Shown here piece by piece: positions 58,942-64,000 of a DNA stretch of 64,000 nt. The stretch's first letter is position 1. Each line of letters begins with the position of its first letter. A model generated the notes under the pieces. That model did not search any database. It was not told where the DNA came from and saw only the letters and a program-made list of their open reading frames with translations. Both the position numbers and the translations under genes were made by a program. The stretch comes from Helianthus annuus (lineage: Eukaryota; Streptophyta; Magnoliopsida; Asterales; Asteraceae): assembly GCF_002127325.2 (NCBI RefSeq), contig NC_035446.2, forward strand, positions 158,996,484 to 159,060,483, written 5' to 3'.

Positions 58942-61900
58942 ATGGGTGATGGTGAAGGTACATCGGTTACTCTTATTAGTAAATTGGATATAGGGAACCC
59001 ACTTTATCTACATCCTAGTGACTCAAGTGCATTGACCATAGTTAACATAAAAGATAAGGGCACTGAGAATTATTCTGTTTGGTCTAGTGCAATGAAGCTT
59101 ACACTAGAAGCTAAAAATAAGTTTGGTTTTATTAATGGAAAGTGTAAAAAACCTGATGATGATGATGATGTATTAGCTGCCCAATGGGATAGGTGTAATT
59201 CGGTGGTGTTAACTTGGTTATTGAATTCTGTTTCTGAAGGTTATTCTTAGGGCAGGTGTTTTCCAAACTTGCTTCAGAAGTTTGGACAGACCTGAAATAA
59301 ACATATGATAAGGTAGATGGTTCTGTTGTCTATGATTTATATAAAAGAATCAACTGTATTTCTCAAAATGGTAGCTCGGTGGCTGAATATTATAATAAAT
59401 TGACAACAATGTGGAAGCAGTTTGATGCAATGGTGCATCTGCCTTCATGTTCTTGTCAAGCAGCCAAAGACTACAATGATTTTTCCACATTAATCAAGTT
59501 AATGCAATTCCTCATGGGTCTTGATGATGTTTATCAACCTGTGAGGACAAATTTGTTGACAAGAGAACCATTTCCTTCTATAAAGGCTGTTTAGGGGAGG
59601 GGGGTGGTTCACTAGTGATAGAATTTATCACTCACAAGCACCAATCAAGTTCCGCCATGTCATCGACTATTTTTCCATCACTCACAACCTTTTTTAGTGG
59701 GGGTGGTCATCACTCATCACCACACCCAACAATTTCCCCCAACCAACAAATACCCTCACAAATAAAACCATCACGGCGTGGAAAAAATAACGAAAATGGA
59801 ATTGCGTTAATGTATCACGCGTGGAACTTTATGCCGGTGGTGGGACCAATGTGGCCATCACGCGTTATACAAAAGTATAACGTGACCGCCCCGGGAAGCC
59901 TTATGCTTTGATTTCTAGAGAAGAGTCTCATAGACTCTCAAGTAGTGGATCAAGGGTCAGTCTGTGTCATTTGTGGCTAAGTCAAACCAGTTTAATCAGA
60001 ATTTTGACCCTAGAAGAAGAAACAATTTTAGGGGACCTAATCCTAGTTTGAAATGTACCAACTGCAACATGGTAGGTCATACTGTTGATCGTTGTTTTGA
60101 GTTGATTGGTTATCCTCCCGGTATGAGGAAAAGGTCTAGTGGGTCTTTTGGTAGGAATAATAGTGGTAACAATGCAAATAAGTCTAGTATGTCTTATGGT
60201 CCTTCTAGTTCTGCTGTGTCTGCTTTGCCTTTTACTCCTGAATAGATTGCAAAGTTGATGAGTTTAGTTGGTGATAAACCCAAGGGAGATCAGGTGAAGT
60301 CTAATATTGGAGGTATGTCATCGTGTGTTTATAATTTTGTTAGTTGTTCTAGTAACGTTAGTTTTAGTCATAACTATAACTGGGTTGTTGATTCTGGTGC
60401 CAATCAACATATGATTAAAAGTGACAAAGATATGTTTAATTGTATAGATGTGTCTGAATGTGGGTTGAAGGTTGGTCATCCTAATGGGATAAGTGTGAGT
60501 GTTTTAAAAATTGGAGAACTTAGGTTGATCAATAATGTTGTCTTAAAAGATGTGTTTTATGTTCCTGAGTATAGTGTTAATCTTTTGTCTGTTCATAAAT
60601 TAGCCAAAGATAACAGTATTGCTGTTTTGTTTAATGAAAACAATTGTATGCTTCAGGATTTGAAGTCAAGGAAAATCCTGGTGATTGATAAACAGGAAAA
60701 TGGGTTGTATTTTGTAGGTAAAGATGGTAATGTTGTGAATACGTGTTTTAATAGTGTTATTAGATCAAATTTATGGCACAGTAGGTTAGGTCACCCTTCA
60801 GATCAGGTTCTGGCTGTTTTAAAAGATGATTTAGGTGTGAATTCTTTTGAACATAGTCCATGTGAGATTTGTCATAGGTCTAAACAAATAAGAGTTCCTT
60901 TTCCTTTAAGTGAACATAAGTCTAAAGAAGTAGGTGATTTAATTCACTTAGACTTATGGGGTCTATATAAGGTTTCCAGTTATGAAGGGTTAAAATATTT
61001 TTTAACTGTGGTTGATGATTATTCTAGGTCAGTTTGGTGTTGTCTTCTCAAAAATAAGATGGAAGTCTTTGAAAGTTTAAAAGTTTTTTTATGAAATAAT
61101 TCATACTCAGTTTAAAAAGAAAGTACAAGTTTTTAGAAGTGATAACGACACAGAATTTGTTAATAATCAAATGTCATTATTTTGTAAAACAAAGGGTATC
61201 ATACATCAAACTTCTTGTTCATATACCCCACAACAAAATGGGGTAGTTGAACGGAAGCATCGACATCTTTTAAATATAGCCAGAGCATTGATGTTTCAGG
61301 GTGGTCTACCGCTGAGATTTTGGAGTGACTGTGCGCTAACTGCTGTTTATATTATTAACAGGCTGCCATCTTCTGTGTTAAATGGGAAAATTCCTTATGA
61401 GCTTATGTTTAAGTTTAAACCCTCTCTGTCTCATCTTAGGAATTTTGGGTGTCTTTGTTTTAGTACCGTCTTAAATGAACCTGATAAATTTGCTTATCAA
61501 GCTAATAAGTGTGTTTTGATAGGTTACTCTAATGTAAAAAAGGATATAAGTTGTGGAGTTTAGATGAAAAAAAAGGTTTTTTACTCTAGGGATGTCAAGT
61601 TCTATGAACATGTATATCCTTTAAAGTCAAAACAGATTAATGATAATGTGGTGTTGGATAACAGTTTAAATCTGATAAACTTTTTTGATCAAAATGAAAC
61701 AAATACACCTGAAATTTCTTTAATTCCCAATGATGAAGAGGGTACTACTGATTCTCATGACACAGTCAGTGATGATCAGCAGCCAGTTCCCTCTACATCT
61801 ACTACTCCTACATATACTACTCCTGGTCTAGGTGACTTAGGTCATAACTTAGAGTCTAGTGAAGTAGGTAGTAATAGGGAGGAGTCTGGCAGGGCGGAGG

Positions 61901-62900
61901 ACACTGCTGTCTCAGGTGTTGAGATCAACCCATCTGAGGGAGACTTAGGAGGTCTTAGAAGATCTTCTAGGGTTACTTCTGTTCCAAAAAGATTTCAAGA
62001 TTTTGTGCTTAATAACTGTGCTAAGTATGATATAAATAGAGTTGTTAACTATTCTTGTTTGACAGTTGATTCTGTGTGTTTTATTAGTAGTTTAAATAAA
62101 TCAGCTGAACCAAGTAGTTATAGTGAAGCTTCAAAAGACCCTAAGTGGGTTGAAGCTATGAATCTGGAAATGGAAGCTTTGCTTAGGAACCAAACATGGG
62201 AGATTGTCGATTTGCCTGCTAATAGAAAGCCGATAGGCTGTAAATGGATTTATAAAATAAAATACAAGGCTAATGGTGAAATAGAAAGACATAAAGCTAG
62301 GTTGGTGGCTAAAGGGTATAACCAACGGGAAGGTTTGGATTTTGGGGAAACATTTTCACCGGTAGTGAAAATGGTGACTGTTAGATGCGTAGTAAGTCTT
62401 GCCATTCAAAATGGTTGGACTATGTATCAACTAGACGTTAATAATGCATTTTTATATGGGTCAATAACTGAAGATGTCTATATAACTCTTCCCGAGGGTT
62501 ATTATTCAAAAAATGATAGCAAGGTGTGCAAATTAGTTAAGTCTTTGTATGGATTAAAACAGCCTCCTAGAAAGTGGAATGAAAAATTAACTGATGTTTT
62601 AATTGATGTTGGTTTTGTTCAAAGTCAGTGTGATTCTTTGTATGTTATGAATAAGGGTTCTGTGTTTATAGCTTTACTTGTATATGTTGATGATATTGTG
62701 ATAACTGGGAACAACGATGCTGAAATTGGTAGGATAAAAAGTCTTCTTAGTAAAAGTTTTCAAATCAAGGACTTAGGAGTTTTAAAATATTTCCTTGGTT
62801 TAGAAGTAGTTTATGATAAATCAGGAATTTGTTTAAACCAACAAAAATATTGCTTAGATCTTTTATCTGAATTTGGTTACCTTGGCTATAAACCTGTTAA
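58942..62900 (+). pseudogene. Copia Gag-Pol, broken
   Basis: Starts at ATG 58942 (MGDGEGTS). The gag N-terminus has NYSVWSSAMKLTLEAK. A frameshift lies near 59250, a stop at 59298-59300 and a MITE at 59594-59900. The zinc knuckle is CTNCNMVGHTVDRC (about 60054-60095). An in-frame TAG follows at 60243-60245. Protease has DSGA near 60391. Integrase has its N-terminal His/Cys region (HSRLGH...CEICHRSK) and DLWG; a frameshift falls near 61090. The integrase C-terminal part breaks twice in A-runs (61530-61575). Reverse transcriptase has WIYKIKYK, LDVNNAFLYG and YVDDIVITG (about 62686). The element ends inside the reverse transcriptase/RNase H connection. Description only; no repaired frame is given. 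Confidence 0.9.
59591..59903. mobile_element. Tourist-type MITE inserted in copia gag
   Basis: The element proper is 59594-59900 (307 bp), flanked by TTA on both sides. Removing it and one TTA restores continuous gag-like coding sequence across the junction. Ends GGGGAGGGGGGTGGTTCAC and an imperfect inverse in CGTGACCGCCCC. Confidence 0.75.
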
Positions 62901-63602
62901 TGTAGGAACTAGGTTCACTTTTTATTAAAAATATTACAAAATAAATAAAAAACTAGACTCTCGTTATTCGTGGGAAATTCGACTAGTACAATACCGGTTA
63001 CAAAAACTAAATAAACGAATATAAAATCCAATATAATTGTACCACTCTTGATTCAAGTGAGCGCCTTTGGAAACTTCAACCGCACCTTCCAGATCGAAAC
63101 TCCGCTGCAAGACTAGCAAAATCGTTGACAGTTTTGGTTGAGGCACGTGTTCAACACGCTTCCCTTAAAACAGATTCTGCGCCTCCTCTCAAACGGTTCT
63201 GTCTCCCAGGGTACAACAACCAAAACAGTAGTTGTACTGCCGGAGATGGCATTCGTGCCCGAGGTTACACCGGGTATGATGGTGTTCATAAAATAGGAAA
63301 ATATTTTGAAGTGTAAAACAACAATTTAGAGAATACATTTCTCTAAATTTTATCCAACAAAGACAACCTACATGTGTGTATATATTTATGTTCAATCTCG
63401 TAGAATGAACCATATTCCTTTACTTATACACAATGTAGTCAACATCTAATTAAAACTCATTTAATCTTGTAGTTAATACAATATTAAACAAGATAATTAA
63501 TCTTGTAACTACAAGACAATAAAAGGTTTTAATCGCATTGAATTGGAGTTGAAGTGGTCAACATAATTGTCATATCAATTCATGACGATCTCGTAACTGA
63601 CA
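62901..63602. other. Unidentified sequence that cuts off the copia element
   Basis: Begins TGTAGGAACTAGG and has GTAACTGACA at 63593-63602, so TG...CA ends are possible for an LTR of about 700 bp. No primer site or polypurine tract adjoins either end. A near-repeat of GGAACTAGGTTCACT (62905) occurs at 63603. It may be part of another LTR element extending right. Confidence 0.35.
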
Positions 63603-63639
63603 GGGACTAGGTTGACTGATTGTAACCCGGGTGCAAGCG

Positions 63640-64000
63640 AGCTACACACTATACATTCGAATCCACGCCTATGCGACCCGCGGGCCGCTCGTATGCTAGC
63701 TGCGCACACTGCACTAGAACCCGTGCTATGCGTGCGGCACGCAGACCAGTGCGCTTAGTTACTACTGCAAACCTGTGCGCGCGCCAGAACTGATCCACCA
63801 GTCCGCGCGCCACACTTCAAGTGTTTCACGCCATGCCACATGGAGCCGCGCGCCACACGGATGCCCAGGACGCCACCTGGTCATGCGCCATCCATACTCG
63901 TGCGCCACTTGCATTCTTCGCCATAGCCAATGACGTGCGCCATGCGCCTAAGGAGCTCGCACCGCATCGACATGTCATGGCATCCGCCTACGCCACCCAA
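63640..64000. other. GC-rich region with degenerate GCGCCA repeats
   Basis: Much higher GC than the rest of the window. GCGCGCCACAC, GTGCGCCA, CATGCGCC and similar words recur irregularly. No good reading frame. Continues past the window. Confidence 0.5.

Larger units (their letters stand above)
57582..62900 (+). mobile_element. Decayed Ty1/copia retrotransposon, 3' part missing
   Basis: A 613-bp 5' LTR, primer binding site and gag-protease-integrase-reverse transcriptase remain, in copia order. RNase H and the 3' LTR are absent: homology stops near 62900, where unrelated sequence begins. It has frameshifts, stops and a MITE in gag, so it is not autonomous. Confidence 0.9.

Noticed and set aside
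57582..63602. Treating 62901-63602 as the 3' LTR of the copia element
   Set aside because: It has no similarity to the 5' LTR at 57582-58194 and is not preceded by a polypurine tract.
1..64000. CRISPR array, operon or bacterial-type system
   Set aside because: The window is plant nuclear DNA; tandem repeats seen are minisatellites and transposon ends, without spacers of uniform length or cas-like genes.

Overview
The window looks like nuclear DNA of a flowering plant. It has spliced GT-AG introns, AT-rich intergenic DNA, plant-type gene families and a dense load of plant transposable elements. The repeat types (Tekay-like chromovirus with 2.9 kb LTRs, many hAT/Mutator/Tourist MITEs, Helitron ends) would fit a large eudicot genome. 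Asteraceae is my guess, but nothing in the window proves the family.

Host genes are few. A UDP-glycosyltransferase (minus strand, 1-1377) runs off the left edge. A complete four-exon SmF spliceosomal protein gene lies at 26373-29835, with a broken duplicate at 44504-54883. An S40-type senescence-regulator-like gene (minus strand) lies near 32.4-32.8 kb. A frameshifted F-box pseudogene is at 38.8-39.9 kb. An intact P-class PPR gene resembling OTP43 (nad1 intron 1 trans-splicing in mitochondria) is at 49.8-51.3 kb. An unrecognised gene fragment lies near 46 kb on the minus strand.

From left to right: UGT (0-1.5 kb); a Mutator-like element (2.4-4.0 kb); a Tourist MITE (4.2-4.5 kb); a foldback element (4.77-8.50 kb) split by a 3.1 kb solo LTR; an 11.5 kb complete Tekay-like retrotransposon with an unbroken 1543-residue gag-pol and LTRs that differ at only two positions seen by eye (8513-20027); a run of Helitron-like hairpin elements (20.3-22.2 kb); a first copy of a duplicated block LINE-SmF-LINE (about 24.0-32.1 kb); the S40 gene; a zone of Helitron ends around an F-box pseudogene (33.8-40.7 kb); a tRNA-derived SINE; a pair of inverted Mutator-like MITEs inside a LINE relic; the second, expanded copy of the duplicated block (42.7-56.9 kb) that carries the PPR gene inside the pseudogene's first intron; a hAT MITE; and a decayed Ty1/copia element that is cut off near 62.9 kb by unidentified sequence ending in GC-rich DNA.

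The genes do not form an operon or a pathway cluster. The main story is genome evolution. One SmF block was duplicated in direct orientation. One copy kept its exons and its telo-box promoter element. The other lost the telo-box by a 36-bp deletion between two GTCGAC repeats, acquired small exon deletions, and gained or retained about 7 kb with the PPR gene. Because the two copies can be compared, several MITE insertions can be dated relative to the duplication by their empty sites.
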